Assembly (NCBI RefSeq): GCF_000687475.1
Contig: NC_057322.1
Location: 2,232,001 to 2,296,000 of the forward strand
Source: Ustilaginoidea virens
Taxonomy: Eukaryota > Ascomycota > Sordariomycetes > Hypocreales > Clavicipitaceae
DNA: 64,000 bases
Direction: 5' to 3'
A program made the position numbers and the translations under genes. Below, piece by piece: positions 45,439-57,465 of the stretch. Each line of letters starts with the position of its first letter. Positions within the stretch are counted from its first letter, which is position 1. The notes below the pieces were generated by a model that was given only the letters and a program-made list of their open reading frames with translations, was not told the origin of the DNA and searched no databases.

Positions 45439-48400
45439 ATGTATCCTCCGTTGGTCTGCTTCTTCTTCGCCATCTTCTTCCTCTCGATTACGTCGACCAA
45501 GGTTCTCCACCTTTTTCTCAATGCGCGTGCTTTTCCGACCGCGGTTACCGTCGTTTGCCTGCCTGCGTTCGTTGTGCCCGACATTGTTCTGATAAGCCTT
45601 GTTTGGCTCCTTCTGCGTCCCAAAAATGGCTTCTTTTCCTCGCTCGGCTTCCTCGCAGCCTGCTTGATTTGGTAAGTTGTCACGCGGGATGGGGCAATCT
45701 GCAACGGCATCTGGAACGTTCTGCTGCCCGGCGTCTGGTCGTCTGGTCAACTGGTCTGGTCAATCCGATTGACGCCTGCACCCCGCCTGACCCAGCACTG
45801 CACAGCACCTGCGCAGCACTGCATGGCACCAGTCCACAGCACCAGACCAGACTCCGCGATACCTGCCTGACAAAGTTGACAGACGGCTGGGACCTGACGC
45901 TTGTTCAACCCGGCGGTGCCCCTTCTCCGCTTTACAAGGGGTTTTTCTTGAACCTTCTTTGATGACTCTGCCAGCAACTAACATCTCTTGTGCCATCTCC
46001 GCAGTCTCGTTACCCTCGGAGCCGCCTCGTCCCAGTGGGGATTCTTTTACCAGTCTGGCGGCGAGCCTGATTGGGGAGATGCGGCATCGTTTGCCGCTAG
46101 CGAAGAGGGCCGAAAGATTCTGCTGAGCGAAGGCGCAATGCCCCTCTCCTTTGCCTGTGGCATCTTGGTGATTTCTTGGATTATCAAGTCCCGTCTTTAC
46201 AGGTTCGTGAGCCGTGCCTTGGCTGCGGCAGGGATTTATGCGCAATCATGTCAGTAACCCGCTTCTGCCATCGACTGCACTGATTGACCAGCTTCTTCCT
46301 AACCGCCTTGCCAGTGTTTCGATGGACCACCTCCAAAGCCGGCCTGAGGAATTCCACCAAGTGGGAAGAGACCGAGTCTTCACTTCTGCCCACTCTCCAA
46401 CATGATTTCGACTCGGATTCCGATTCCGATTCCGACTCAAATGGATTGCATGAAAAGATGGGCGCAACCTCTTCTCGTGCCATGCACTGTCCCCGTTACC
46501 TTCCCCTGACTTTCGCCCTGCTGGTTCTCGTCGGACTGTTAGGAATATCGGCATTTTTTGATCGTGACAGACCATACAGCCGCATGTTTTCCACCCTGCC
46601 CCTGCCTTTGCTGGCCATCTTCTTGCCGAAGCCCGTTCAATGCGCCACCTCATGGCCGCTGCCCGAATTGATCGATAAATCGGCATGGGAGGCCCCCCAG
46701 GGATATTTCAAAGGCTGGGCACCGGGCGCTGCGAACCATATTATCCAGACCTACCGAGACAGGCAGCCGGATTGGCTGCCCGCCATCCCTCTAAGCGGTT
46801 TTGCTCGCTGGAGCCGGGATGCAAAGGCCAGCACCAACGAGCTGCCCTTAAACACTACGGAACGGCAAAGGAAGCACTGCTCCGATCCTTTGATACTTGA
46901 CCCATACTACAACCCCGCCAACGATCCCATCAAGATTTCCAACCTGGGGAACCCCTTTTTAGAGCCATTGCAGGCCGTTTTCAAAGACGGCTCTGTCAAG
47001 ATCAAGCATGTTGCCGTGATATTGATGGAAAGCGCGCGTCAGGAACTATTCCCGCTTCGGCAAGGCTCGGGGTTTCACAACCTCCTCATGAAATCTCATG
47101 ACGAGCTCGATTACGACGATGTCAACGAGTTGCTGTCGCACATATCACCAAATGCGGAGCGCATTACTGGCCTGGGGGGCAACTGGAGGAGTAGCAACGG
47201 CACGGCGTTTGGTCGCAAACACTCGGAATGGGACGACAAGACGAAGGAAGGCTTCGGCGGAATCAACATAAATGGTGCTCTGACGACGAGCAGTGTGTCA
47301 ATGAAGAGTCTGGCTACCGTTCTCTGTGGCGCGTGGCCCATGCCCGTAGACATGTTTCAAGAGTCGGAAACAGAAAGCTATCAGCCCTGCATGCCCGAGA
47401 TCTTTGAGCTCTTCAACAGGTTGAAAACGAAAGAGCCGTCTGACCACTTTCACCAACAGCAATGGTATCCGGCCTTCTTCCAGGCAATAACCGATGGCTA
47501 CGACCGGCAAGATGTCTTCGAGAAGAAGATTGGCTTTCCCCTCATTGTCAACAAAGACCGTATTAAGCAAGACTCGTTGGACGAGGCGGATCTCGAAGAA
47601 GTCAATTATTTTGGTTATCCGGACACGGCGGTAAAGCATCACATGGCGAATTACATAACCAATGCCACGGCCAACAATCAGCGCATGTTCTTGTTCCACT
47701 TTACCAGCACAACGCACCATCCCTGGTCTACGCCCAAGTGGTTCAATACGAGCGAGTACTTGGGCCAGGCCCACGGACTGATGCAGACTCACAAGGACAT
47801 GAACAGCTACTTGAACTCGATTCGGTTCAACGACGTGTGGATCGGTCAGCTCATGCAGATGTTTGACGACCACGGAATATCCAACGAGACCCTAGTCGTG
47901 TTTGTCGGCGACCACGGGCAAGCCTTCAAAGAAGACGTTGCCAAGACGGGCACGTATGAGAATCCTCACATTAGCAACTTCCGCATTCCCATCACATTCC
48001 GCCATCCGCAGCTGCCGCGCGTCCAGCACCACGTCAACGCAACCTCTGTCAGCATCCTCCCCACCATCCTCGACCTCCTCGTCCACACCGGCTCTCTAAA
48101 CGAGCGCGACGCGTCGGCGGCGGCAGACTTGATGCAGGATTACGAGGGCCAGTCGTTGGTTCGGCCGTTCCGAACGTCGTACAAGGGCCGGCGGGCGTGG
48201 AACTACAGCCTTGTCAACCCCGGCGGCCGCATGCTGACCATTACGTCTTCCGACACGCCGTGGAGGCTGGTGCTTCCGCTAGACAAGAAGACGGAATACA
48301 TGTTTACGGACCTCGGCCAGGACCCGATGGAGCTGTACCCTTTGCTGGAATGGTCCATTTCCAGCTTGCAGGCCTCGGTGCGGCGCAGGCACGGCAACGA

Positions 48401-48485
48401 GGCAGCTGAATGGGTGGTGGAGGCGCAAAAGGTTGGTTTATGGTGGGCGTCGGAGCGCAAGAGGCTTTGGAAATACGAAGGCTGA
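45439..48485 (+). CDS. Polytopic membrane protein with sulfatase/alkaline phosphatase-superfamily domain
   Basis: Three exons, 45439-45671, 46005-46202 and 46292-48485, giving 874 aa. The first intron is unusually long (333 bp) with CAACTAAC before its acceptor; the second (89 bp) uses GTTCGT. About five TM segments occupy the first 250 residues; a (DS)5 tract lies just before the last pair (YLPLTFALLVLVGLLGISAF). The luminal/outer domain has HVAVILMESARQELFP, TTSSVSMKSLATVLCGAW (nucleophile region), FTSTTHHPW, FVGDHGQAF and a late HINATSVSILPT-like block; these match the sulfatase fold as in phosphoglycerol/phosphoethanolamine transferases. It may add or remove a sulfate or phospho-group on a lipid or glycan. 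Substrate unknown. Confidence 0.82.
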
Positions 48486-49114
48486 TGCATTCTTTGTTTT
48501 TTTTGGATGTGGTATGTTTACGGTTGTGTGGGTGTAAAAATGTAAAAAGGCTCGATATCTGGGAAAATCTGTGTTATATACCCACGCTCTGGTCTGGTTT
48601 TTCCTTTTTGTATGACTTATATTGTCATGGGTTTAATTGGCAAGGGACACGGAAGTTGGCATGTCGGCAGTCTTAAAAGTTTGTTCATGACGACATGAAT
48701 TATCTTTTCATCGTAGGTGTGCCGATGGAAATTACGAGGCGGCTTAATCCTGCCCATAGTTGACCGACAAGTTCACTTCATCATGACTTTGGACTTGGAT
48801 ATTGTTTGAGCGGATAACAAGGTGGTAGAAATGGCTGCCAACATCTTTGTCTGTGTTACCCAATGCAGGCAGGCAGTGCACACTACATACATACACATGA
48901 TCAGACACCGCCTCGCAACAAGGTCATGCATGCATTTACACATACTCAATAGAAATCTTGTCAAAAGCCCAGTGATGCTGATACAAAGCTCTGATGAAAA
49001 AAAATTGCCAACCAATCTGACTATACTACCAAAATACAATACGATGCTTTTGCTCTCAAGATCATGAATCTGTACACGTTAAATAACAAAACTTGCCGAG
49101 GCCCAGCAATGCGA
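48486..49114. other. Short convergent intergenic region
   Basis: 3' flanks of the sulfatase-like gene (plus) and the GMC oxidoreductase (minus). AT-rich, with no gene. Both polyadenylation regions should be here. Confidence 0.6.
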
Positions 49115-50908
49115 TCAATTTCGGGCCTTTCTCGTCCTCGGCCTCCCTCTCATGGAGGCCAGTATTCTCTCGGCTCCCTTTTCCGCGGCAACCATGACGG
49201 CAAATTGGGGGTTGACCGTCACGGGCTCCAGAATGGAAGCGTCGACAACGTGAATGTTGCTGGTACCCAGCACCTTTGTGTCTTTGTCGACGCACTTGCC
49301 TATCCGGCAAGAGCTGGACCAATGCTGGACGGATCCCACGGCGTAGGCAGACGGCGTGGTGATGTATTTGACGATTTCGTCGAGGGTCGAGTTCTGGGCC
49401 AGGTTAAGGGGGGTGAGACCCGACTTGGCCGGGGAGTTGGGCGTTGAGGGGGGAAGGCGCTGGAACAGGGAGTGGATGAAGCTTGCTATGGTTTGCGCGT
49501 CGCGCGGGTGGCCGTAGTAGATGCCCGAGCTGGGCTTGGCGACAAAGTTGCCGTCCGAGAGCTCGACGCTGCCAGAAGAGAGGAGGCCCGAGGTGCCGTA
49601 GATGTTGAGCGTTATGGTGTTGGCGCCCGTGAACTCCGCAAATCCGGACGAGGAGACGGTGCCTTGGACTCCGGAGCGCGTGCCGTCGGTGTGGTTAACG
49701 TATGTCCAGAAGACGGAGGTCTGGCCTGCCAAGCTATAGGGACCGCGCCGGCCGTTGAGATACAGGTCGCGGTCCTTGGGGTCCGGGTCGTCGTACTTGT
49801 AGACGTAAGACTGGACGTCGGGCGACGAAAGCACGATGAAGGTGTTGGGGTTGTCAAAGAGCCCGCTGCCGACCTGGGGCTGGACGACCCACGAGGACGG
49901 TTCGACGTACGGCGTGAACCTTTGGCCGGCAAGCTTGGCGAGCTTCTCACGCGGCCCGATACCAGAGTACATGAGGATCTTGGGGGAGAGCATGGCGCCG
50001 GCGCTGAGGACCACGCGCCCCCCTCGGGCGAGTTTGATGGTCTTGATGGTGCCGTCGTGGGAGATGGTCACGCCGGTCGCCACGCCGTTCCTCTGCTCGA
50101 CGTACTTGACGCTGGCGCCTATGACGAGGCGGAAGTTGCAGCGGGCGAGAGCGCTCTGGAGGTACGTTCGGGTCGGGCCGCCGCGCTGGCCGTCGATGAA
50201 GTTGTAGGCGGGGCGGCCGAACACGCGCTCCTTGTCGTTGATGGTGTCGAGCAGCGAGACATTCTTGTAGCCGGCCGAGCCGACGATCCAGTCGTGCACG
50301 GCCTTGTAGCCGCTCTGGATATAGAACTTGCCGTCGGGGGAGTAGTGCGTCAGGGGGGGCTGGCGGCGCAGCAGCTTGGCGACGGAGGGCTGCACGTCGG
50401 CGGCGTGCCACCCGGGGGGAAAGTAGTTGTCCCAGTCGGAGGCGGGCGGCTGGAAGTGCAGGCCGGCGTTGATTGCGCTGTTGCCCCCGACGGTGCAGGC
50501 CTGGAAGGCGGACACCTGGTCGGGCGAGCAGAGCAGGCTGGACTTGCCGCGGAAAATGGAGGAAACTGCGGCTCACGTTAGCTGCGATTCACGAGCCGAG
50601 TGCACAGCTAATAAAAAGCGATGCAGAAAAGGGGGGAGGGTGGTGGGTTGGTTCGCACACAGGCCGGGGACGTCGACCCTGCTGAGGTCCGTGCCGTTGA
50701 GCCACGCGGGTCCCTCGCGACCGCCGACAATGCCGTAAGACTTGCCGCCCTGCTCCAGGAGCAGCGTCTTGAGCCCGGCTTCGCTCAGTCTGTCGGCGAC
50801 AATGATGCCGGCTGTGCCGGCGCCGACGACGATGGCATCCCACGACTCGCTCGCCCAGTCGGCGGCTAGGACGGAGGAGGATAATGCTAGGAGCGGCGCG
50901 ACTCTCAT
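49115..50908 (-). CDS. Secreted GMC oxidoreductase (cellobiose-dehydrogenase-like flavodomain)
   Basis: Two exons, 50908-50659 and 50565-49115, 566 aa; the intron of 93 bp (donor GTGCGA, acceptor CGCAG) joins VPGLF to SSIFRGKSS. The signal peptide starts MRVAPLLALSSSVLA. The FAD dinucleotide motif is VVGAGTAGIIVADRLSEAG with LLLEQGG after it; the GMC signature region is CTVGGNSAINAGL. Near the C-terminus, GSVQHWSSSCRIG holds the catalytic His, and VVDASILEPVTVNPQ the second catalytic residue (Asn). The arrangement (VPGL, then ACTVGGNSAINAGLHFQPP) is like the dehydrogenase domain of cellobiose dehydrogenase (CAZy AA3), but there is no cytochrome domain. It should oxidise a sugar or alcohol outside the cell. 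Substrate unknown. Confidence 0.87.
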
Positions 50909-53900
50909 ATCGAAGATGGCGTCTCTGTGTGTCTGCAGAAAAGAGCAGCCAGGAAGGGGGGAGAGAAGGAGGAGGCTCTCGTCGCTTTATCCATGAATGC
51001 TGACATGCCGGCCAAGTTGGACGTTGCCCATGTACACTTTGGGCTTTGGATCTTACTAGTAATCCTCGTATTCCGACTTTTAGCATGACGTAGTGCGGCT
51101 TTCGTATTCTCCAGATCGCTCGCCCCAAGTGGACCTCCAGGAGCCCAGGACCCAGAACTCCCAGCGGCCGACCGAGTCTTCGGGACGCCTGGACCCCGTC
51201 GGGCCAGAAGCAGCCGTTTTCATGTCCTTCAGCTCTCGTGGCGTGTCGCTTGATGCGGTTAGTCGGTTTCCGGCGGCGTGGCCGACCTGTCAGCAATTCA
51301 GCACCGTCAGACTGCGCCCAATGACGTCTTGGACTCTGACTCGCTAGGCCGGCAAGGAATCCAGCGGCAGGAGCCGACCCGAACCACGTGGCTGTTGCCC
51401 TCCATCCATATTACAGTGTATGTATGACGTTGCGTCACGAACGGGCCGCCGACGGATGGCGCAGCGGTGACCGACTCCGACCAATGCGCCTGCCATGTCC
51501 GTCTTGCGATACCCAACAGACTTTGTACATCAAGCGCAATGCAGAAACAACAGCGAAATGGGCAAAGGAAGCAGGGGGAAAAAAGAAGAAAAAAAGAAAG
51601 AAAGAAGCCAGCAGAAAGCTGCGGCAGCTGCCAGCCACGCGTGCCAATGAGAACTCGCACGCCATCCAGCATCCAGGCGCCTAGACCTACAGTAGTTCGA
51701 ACTTTTGCTCCTACATATCAATGGTTTTAACAGCTGATGTGGGGCTCGATGCAACGTTGACACTTAACGCCATGATCTTGAAAGATTCATCGACATGGCG
51801 AAAGCACCCATGGGCATTGCCATGCACCTGGACGCATCGTGCGCCTGGGTCTGCTTCACGAAGCCGGATGATAGAACCGACTGGCTGTTGGCATTGAACC
51901 CAAAATGGTCTGTCGACACCAGCGGCCATGCAAGTTACGGCTTGCCTCCACCCAAGGCTCCACGGCGGCTGCGCCGGCTTCTACGGCTGGTACAGCGCAT
52001 GTGTCAGAAAGGTTCGACTCGGGAACGTTGCGCCTGAAAGATTCTAGTCTACGGATTACTGTCATACAATAAGAAATCAGACGGCACTTACGGCCTGCAG
52101 GTTGCAAATAGTGGCGTGCTGCCAAGTAGCGTCGTAAAATCTGCATCATCAAGACTCAGCTGCGCTGCAACAGTTGCGCAATACGGAATATGCCTACCGT
52201 TTATGGCATGGCGGTTTTACGAGCTGAAGATGATGAGCGTACACAAGATTGAGTCCTGGTGATGCTAGACCGCATGATTCTTGCTCCCCGACGGGCGCGT
52301 TGTTTCCAATCAAGGTGTTGGTTTGGGCACCTCTGGGGATACCGACAACAAGAGGTTGCGACATCTTGCAGCGAAAATATGTCAGACTGATTCCATCTCT
52401 CTTACCTGCAGGCAGCTGTAAATATATATAGTATTACGAAATGAACGCAAGGACCTTGTATTCAGTGTGTTACTATACACAAGTTCTTTGCTTCAAAGCG
52501 TAGCAATGCAGAAATGAGTAGACTACTAGTTATCTGCCGAGTTGCTGTAGTGTGAATACCGAGTTTCACCATAATACCGTGCTGTAATCGCACAGAAGGA
52601 GTTGTCGCAAACTTCATATCAATCAACTACTCTTTCTCTGTACTCAGTAGGTACATACTAAACAATTGCGGCAGCACCTATACAGGTGGTGCTAAAAATA
52701 AAGAGCACGGTCAAACCGTGGCATAAAGTCAGGTCTATATAAAAGCTACTCAATATCCCAGCAAACCAGACCTGCTAGCCTGCTAGGTATCGTATCGATT
52801 GTGGCAGCTGACTGCCGCAAACGCAAAGACGTACCTCGGAGTCCGCGCTGCGGCCTGCCTGGGAAAGCACTGGCCAACTTGCTGGATGGCGATTGCAGGG
52901 TATTCGAGGAAAGAGCTGCCAGTTGCATCCCAACTTCCAAGGCCGGGGCCTGGGTCGAGACCCTTCTGACGCAGTCTGCGCAGAACGTGATTGAACGGCA
53001 GCCGCGTTACACAACATGGATGTGGTAAGTCGTCGGATGACAAAGAGGGGGGGGCCAATGGTCGGTTGATCCGTACTCTGGTGGTAAGTCTGATGACAGG
53101 CAATTGAGGATTGCAATCCCTGGCAAGCGCAGCCGGAGGGAAATAACCGCTGATAATGGTGATGCTGTGTAGCCCTCGGAGCAAAATCGTCGCATCGCAT
53201 GCAGCTCTGGGCAATAAGCCGCGAGGGCGGCTGGCAACTCGGGGGCCCCGACTACATGGAACTGACAATTAAAGGCCAGAATGCGCCTCCTTAGGTCCGC
53301 AGCCTGTCTCGTGTCCCTCGTCTCGTTCCTCATCACCATCCGTACCTGGGCCCCCCACCCAGACTGACCATTCCATCCTTGGTGTAATGTAAGCATGGCA
53401 CCCGCGCAGGCTCCCGTGAGCAGCTCCTCATGATTCAGCGTCTTGGCAGATTCAACTTTTCCCCGCCCGCGATGCCAGACCAAGTCGACCAGCAGCCCGC
53501 CAAGACGGAGATTCTCCCCCAGGACCCCACACAGCCGGTTGAGACGCGGCAACCGGTGCGTACCTTGCGGGATCCCGCCATTATCTCTGACCGTATTCTG
53601 ACAGGCGGCGCGTCAAGGAACCCGAGTCTCGAATGGCGGTCGACGACGTGCGACTGCGTGGCGGAGAATATGCCTCGTGCAACTGCTGCGGCTGCGGTTG
53701 TAGCGAAGAGTGCTGCTAGATGTCGTTTAATGCCGCATGGCATGGCTAATTCTGCGCCTGACGGGTCTGTCTTGTGCCCAGCGCTTGGGCTGGTGTAGAC
53801 GATGGCGAGCGCCAGTCAGTATTTGCTTTGCAGCAATGTGCCGTGGCAGTGAAAACGTTCGGCCTGTCCTTGTCTCCGTGAAGGTAACAGGTAACTTTAG

Positions 53901-53960
53901 AATTTTGTATATTGCTGGCACTAGAATTACCTTGAAGAAGAAGAAGGCAAGAAAAGAAAT
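50909..53960. other. Gene-poor interval
   Basis: About 3 kb with no gene I can support. It contains an A-rich tract at about 51575-51610. The part from 52.4 to 52.8 kb is AT-rich; the frames found on either strand are short, overlapping and of no known family. Confidence 0.45.
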
Positions 53961-55544
53961 CTATGCTGCCGCCTGACCAATCGACTCGTCCTTGTCCAGT
54001 GAAGCACCCCCCTCCGGGCTTGACTGCACGCTCTTCGCAACCCTGGGCGGGTCCCAAATGCTTTTCGACCGGGTGAAAATGTCGTCGATTTCCTCCAAAG
54101 AACGCCCGCTCGTCTCGGGAAAGAACAAGTACACGGTCGGCACAATGGCGGCGTTGAGCACCGCAAACACAACGTAGAAGCGCGAGCCGATGGTGTTGAA
54201 GCCCACGGGCGTCACCTCGGCCAGCAAAAAGTTAAACACCCAGACCACGGCGGTGGAAACGGCGCTGATGGCTGCCCGCAGCGGCAGCGGCGCAATCTCG
54301 GCGGCATACAGAAACGTCAGGCCCGAGTATCCCACGGTGAAGATGAACTGGAACGCAAAGAGGAACACGATGGCGACGAGGAGCGCTACCGCGTTGTCTC
54401 GCGCACTCGTGGTGCCCGACAGGACGGCCATGCACGCAGCCATGCCGGCGGCGCTCCAGAGCATCAGCCGCCGGCGTCCCAGCCGGTCAATGGTGAAGAA
54501 GGCGAAGAACCCCCCCAGGGGCTGCGTCATGCACATGGACGCGGCAAGGGCGCGAGACTTGACGGGACCCATTCCGAGATGCTGCTCCAGGATGGTGGTG
54601 GCATACATGGTGATGAGGTTGATGCCGCATAGCTGCTGGAACATTTGTCCCGCGGCCGCGAGCGCCGTCCGGTGCAGCATGCGCTGGTTCCCCATGCTGA
54701 ACATTGTTTTCCATGACATGGTGCCGCACACAGACAGCGAAAGTCGGATATCCCGGATCTCCTGCGTGATAGCATCGTGGTCTGGGTCCACGTCGCCCAG
54801 TGCGGCGAGAATCGCCCTCGCCTCATCATGTCGACCCTGCTTCACCAACCATCTCGGCGACTCGGGAAGCACGCATACAAACACCATGGTTATGACCAGC
54901 AGGATAATTTGGAAGCCGAGGGGAAACCGCCACGAGAGGGTAGTGCCCTTGACGAAGTAAAAGCCAAGGGCTATCCAGAGGGCGACGGAGGCTCCCGCGC
55001 CCAGAAAGATGCCGTTCGTCACGACATGAGCACCTCGCTTGCTGGGCTTGGAAATCTCTGACTGCCAAACGGGCACCGTGGCAACGTACCCGCCCGTGCC
55101 GATGCCCAGGACGATTCTCGCCGTGATGAGCTGCGCAAGACTAAACGACAGAGCCATCAGGGCGGCGCCTATGGCGGTAGTTGCTGACGCGACGAAAATG
55201 ACTCGTCTCCGTCCGAGCTTGTCCCCCAGATAGACGCAGGATAGGGAGCCAAGCATGCCGCCGACCGTGAACAGGGCAACCACGGTCCCTGTCGCAATGT
55301 TATCTTGTGGTCGGATGGAGCGCGGAGAGATGTAGTTACCCTGTATTGTAGAGTTGCGACGCAATTCTTCGCCCACGGTGTTGATGGTATCCAGCTGCGG
55401 AAACGCCTGGACAAACGAATCCAGTGTCAGGAGCCCGCCCGCAACGCTGAGGTTGTAGCCGTAGCAGAAGAATGCCGGCAAGACAACCAGCCCGATGAAT
55501 GCGCGGCTCAGCGCAGAGCCGCGTAGACCGAGGTAAGGGGCCAT
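53961..55544 (-). CDS. MFS sugar transporter (hexose-type)
   Basis: A single exon of 527 aa with twelve predicted membrane segments. Signatures of the sugar porter family: YLGDKLGRRRV (first GRR loop), RIVLGIGTGGYVATVPVWQSE, PESPRWLVKQGRHDEAR, QQLCGINLITMYATTI, DRLGRRRLMLWSA and FFPETSGRSLEEID near the C-terminus. These proteins carry sugars or related polyols across the plasma membrane, usually with H+. Q-Q-x-x-G-I-N in TM7 fits hexose carriers. It lies between the GMC oxidase and protease genes without operon-like linkage. Specificity cannot be read. Confidence 0.9.
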   Translation of the reverse strand: MAPYLGLRGSALSRAFIGLVVLPAFFCYGYNLSVAGGLLTLDSFVQAFPQLDTINTVGEELRRNSTIQGNYISPRSIRPQDNIATGTVVALFTVGGMLGSLSCVYLGDKLGRRRVIFVASATTAIGAALMALSFSLAQLITARIVLGIGTGGYVATVPVWQSEISKPSKRGAHVVTNGIFLGAGASVALWIALGFYFVKGTTLSWRFPLGFQIILLVITMVFVCVLPESPRWLVKQGRHDEARAILAALGDVDPDHDAITQEIRDIRLSLSVCGTMSWKTMFSMGNQRMLHRTALAAAGQMFQQLCGINLITMYATTILEQHLGMGPVKSRALAASMCMTQPLGGFFAFFTIDRLGRRRLMLWSAAGMAACMAVLSGTTSARDNAVALLVAIVFLFAFQFIFTVGYSGLTFLYAAEIAPLPLRAAISAVSTAVVWVFNFLLAEVTPVGFNTIGSRFYVVFAVLNAAIVPTVYLFFPETSGRSLEEIDDIFTRSKSIWDPPRVAKSVQSSPEGGASLDKDESIGQAAA

Positions 55545-56512
55545 GCTGGAACGTTGTGAATGACGGAAGCCGTGCGATGTGTATCGACCACAGCTTGGAG
55601 GATATGGAAGGCAGTGCCAACAATCTATAATGGGTATTAATATCCATCCATCCTTTCATCATTTTCGCGGGTTGATCCGCCTCCATGTCGCATGGCTCCT
55701 CCGCAATGGCACCACGATGCCGGCCATCGGCGGCCGCCGAAGCATGGTCATGGTGGATCTTGAGCAATTTTGGGTTTATGGCGTCGGCCGGCGTTTCATA
55801 TCCCCTGTGTTTTTTATGTAGGGACGGAAATGCTCAGTAGCCGACGTGCGTCAGCCAAGTCCGGACCTAGGCTTAGCGGATCGGCAATGACCAGACATAT
55901 GTGGTGTTGGACTCTGGAGATGGTACTGGCTGTTGTGCGGAGGGTTAGTAGCCCTAGCTGCCAGAACCCAGGCGTCAATAGCGTCAGCCGACGGGTGCAC
56001 GATCCACCTATGCCAACCCTGCTGCACTGTCACATGACCTTACCTATATAGGCACTCCACCATCACATATCCTAGCTTAGCTCAATCAAGCCTCCTTCAT
56101 ATCACATCGTGCCCCTCATATGCACCAAACATCCACCCAACCGCGCTGTTGAACTGTTGAATATAAAGACGATGCATAATAATGGCGGCAGTTCTGGGGC
56201 ATCTGGAATAAGAAACGATGATGAAGCCGTCTAAATAGAGGCCTCTTGCCTGGCATGTCAGGTTGCAGCATGGGTCACGGAACTGAGCAGCAAACGGCGC
56301 TGCTCGGAAAACAAAATTGAAGGTCCAACAAAGGCATGAAGCCGCTCAAACAAATCATCGCAAGCAGACATGGGAGCCTTAACAGCGGCATGCAGCTAAT
56401 CTGCAACGCACAGCACCCCAACTGGCGCATCGATCTTTGGAGTGAGTTGCGGATTTGCCACAAGTCTACTCCCTCAAGACTGAAAACTTTCCAATAGAAA
56501 AGAGGAAGAAAG

Positions 56513-56544
<32 letters not shown>

Positions 56545-56643
56545 CAAGCACATCATGTGCTTAAATTATCGAGTATCCCATGTTTATCTGCACATTGACA
56601 CTGACGTATACTTTAATGGATGCTTGGTCCAGACTTTCCGTCA
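55545..56643. other. Intergenic with GAAA microsatellite
   Basis: No gene. About 56513-56542 is a (GAAA)n microsatellite of about seven units. The promoter of the transporter should lie near 55545-55900. Confidence 0.6.
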
Positions 56644-57465
56644 TCAACTTCCCGGCTTCATTACCTTTTTCCTACTCCCCGGCTTCATTACCTTCTTCCT
56701 ACTTTGCGAACTGCTGTTGCAGTTTTCAGGAGCGCCGCCGGTGACTGTATCGCCGGGACCGCCGGCCACCGCCCGGTTGAACAGCTCCAAAGTAGCTTTT
56801 GAGAATCTGCATGAAAACGTCTCGTAGTCGTCGCAACCGCCGGTATGCCAGCCGCCAATATCGCCGATTACATCGCCGCGCCTTGTCCCGCTATTATAGT
56901 TTGCCAGCCAAGGCGAGCCGCTGGTGCCGCTTTGCAAAGGCCCGCATTCAATGCCCATCTGACCATCCTTTGCTCGGTACGTTTCCGAAGAGCAGTGCCG
57001 GGGCCTCTGCTCCCCATAGGCGTAGCCCACGATTTCGACCTTTTGCGTGTAGCCGGCGCCAATGCGCAGTTTGTTGCCGCCAGTGACGTCCTGCACATGG
57101 ACCTTCTTGCCCTTGTACTTGCCCTTGCCGAGCCTGACAAAGGCAAAGTCCCGTTTGATGTTGAAGTTTTTGTTCCAGTCCGGGCTGACGTAGAGAGCCT
57201 CGACGGGGTACGTGCCGTAGGGAGCCGTGCCGTTGAAGTATCCCGGGGCAAAGTTCATTTCCGTGCCGTCAGTACTGAGGCAGTGGCTCGCGGTGATGAG
57301 GATATTTCGGCTTGTGCTTTCCACCACGCTGGCTGTGCAGTAATGCTCCTTGATCTTGTCGTCGTAAAGGACTCCTACAGTCGGGATGCCTCCGTAAAAT
57401 ACAGCTTCCGCAGCAACCAGCAGCACCCTGCTGGAGAGGAGAACAGAGACCAAGACCGTCAACAT
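56644..57465 (-). CDS. Secreted trypsin-like/V8-type serine protease
   Basis: A single exon of 273 aa from the ATG at 57465, which starts a signal peptide (MLTVLVSVLLSSRVLLVAAEA); an open frame further upstream lacks homology. The catalytic triad is visible: ITASHC (His), KRDFAFVRLGKGKY (Asp) and LQSGTSGSPWLANY (Ser). Cysteines pair as expected: HYC/ASHC and HCSS/IECG. These marks fit S1-fold endopeptidases of the V8/glutamyl type used as secreted proteases by fungi. The C-terminus ends with the nine-residue motif RKKVMKPGS twice in tandem, after NCNSSSQS. A glycine-rich GGPGDTVTGGAP linker precedes it. A TATATATGTACATAAA stretch lies upstream near 57586-57601. Confidence 0.85.
   Translation of the reverse strand: MLTVLVSVLLSSRVLLVAAEAVFYGGIPTVGVLYDDKIKEHYCTASVVESTSRNILITASHCLSTDGTEMNFAPGYFNGTAPYGTYPVEALYVSPDWNKNFNIKRDFAFVRLGKGKYKGKKVHVQDVTGGNKLRIGAGYTQKVEIVGYAYGEQRPRHCSSETYRAKDGQMGIECGPLQSGTSGSPWLANYNSGTRRGDVIGDIGGWHTGGCDDYETFSCRFSKATLELFNRAVAGGPGDTVTGGAPENCNSSSQSRKKVMKPGSRKKVMKPGS

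Noticed and set aside
49472..50581. A 369-codon plus-strand frame opposite the GMC oxidoreductase.
   Set aside because: It is the complement of a GC-rich gene with codon bias that suppresses stops; its protein has no motifs, while the minus strand gives a full GMC enzyme.
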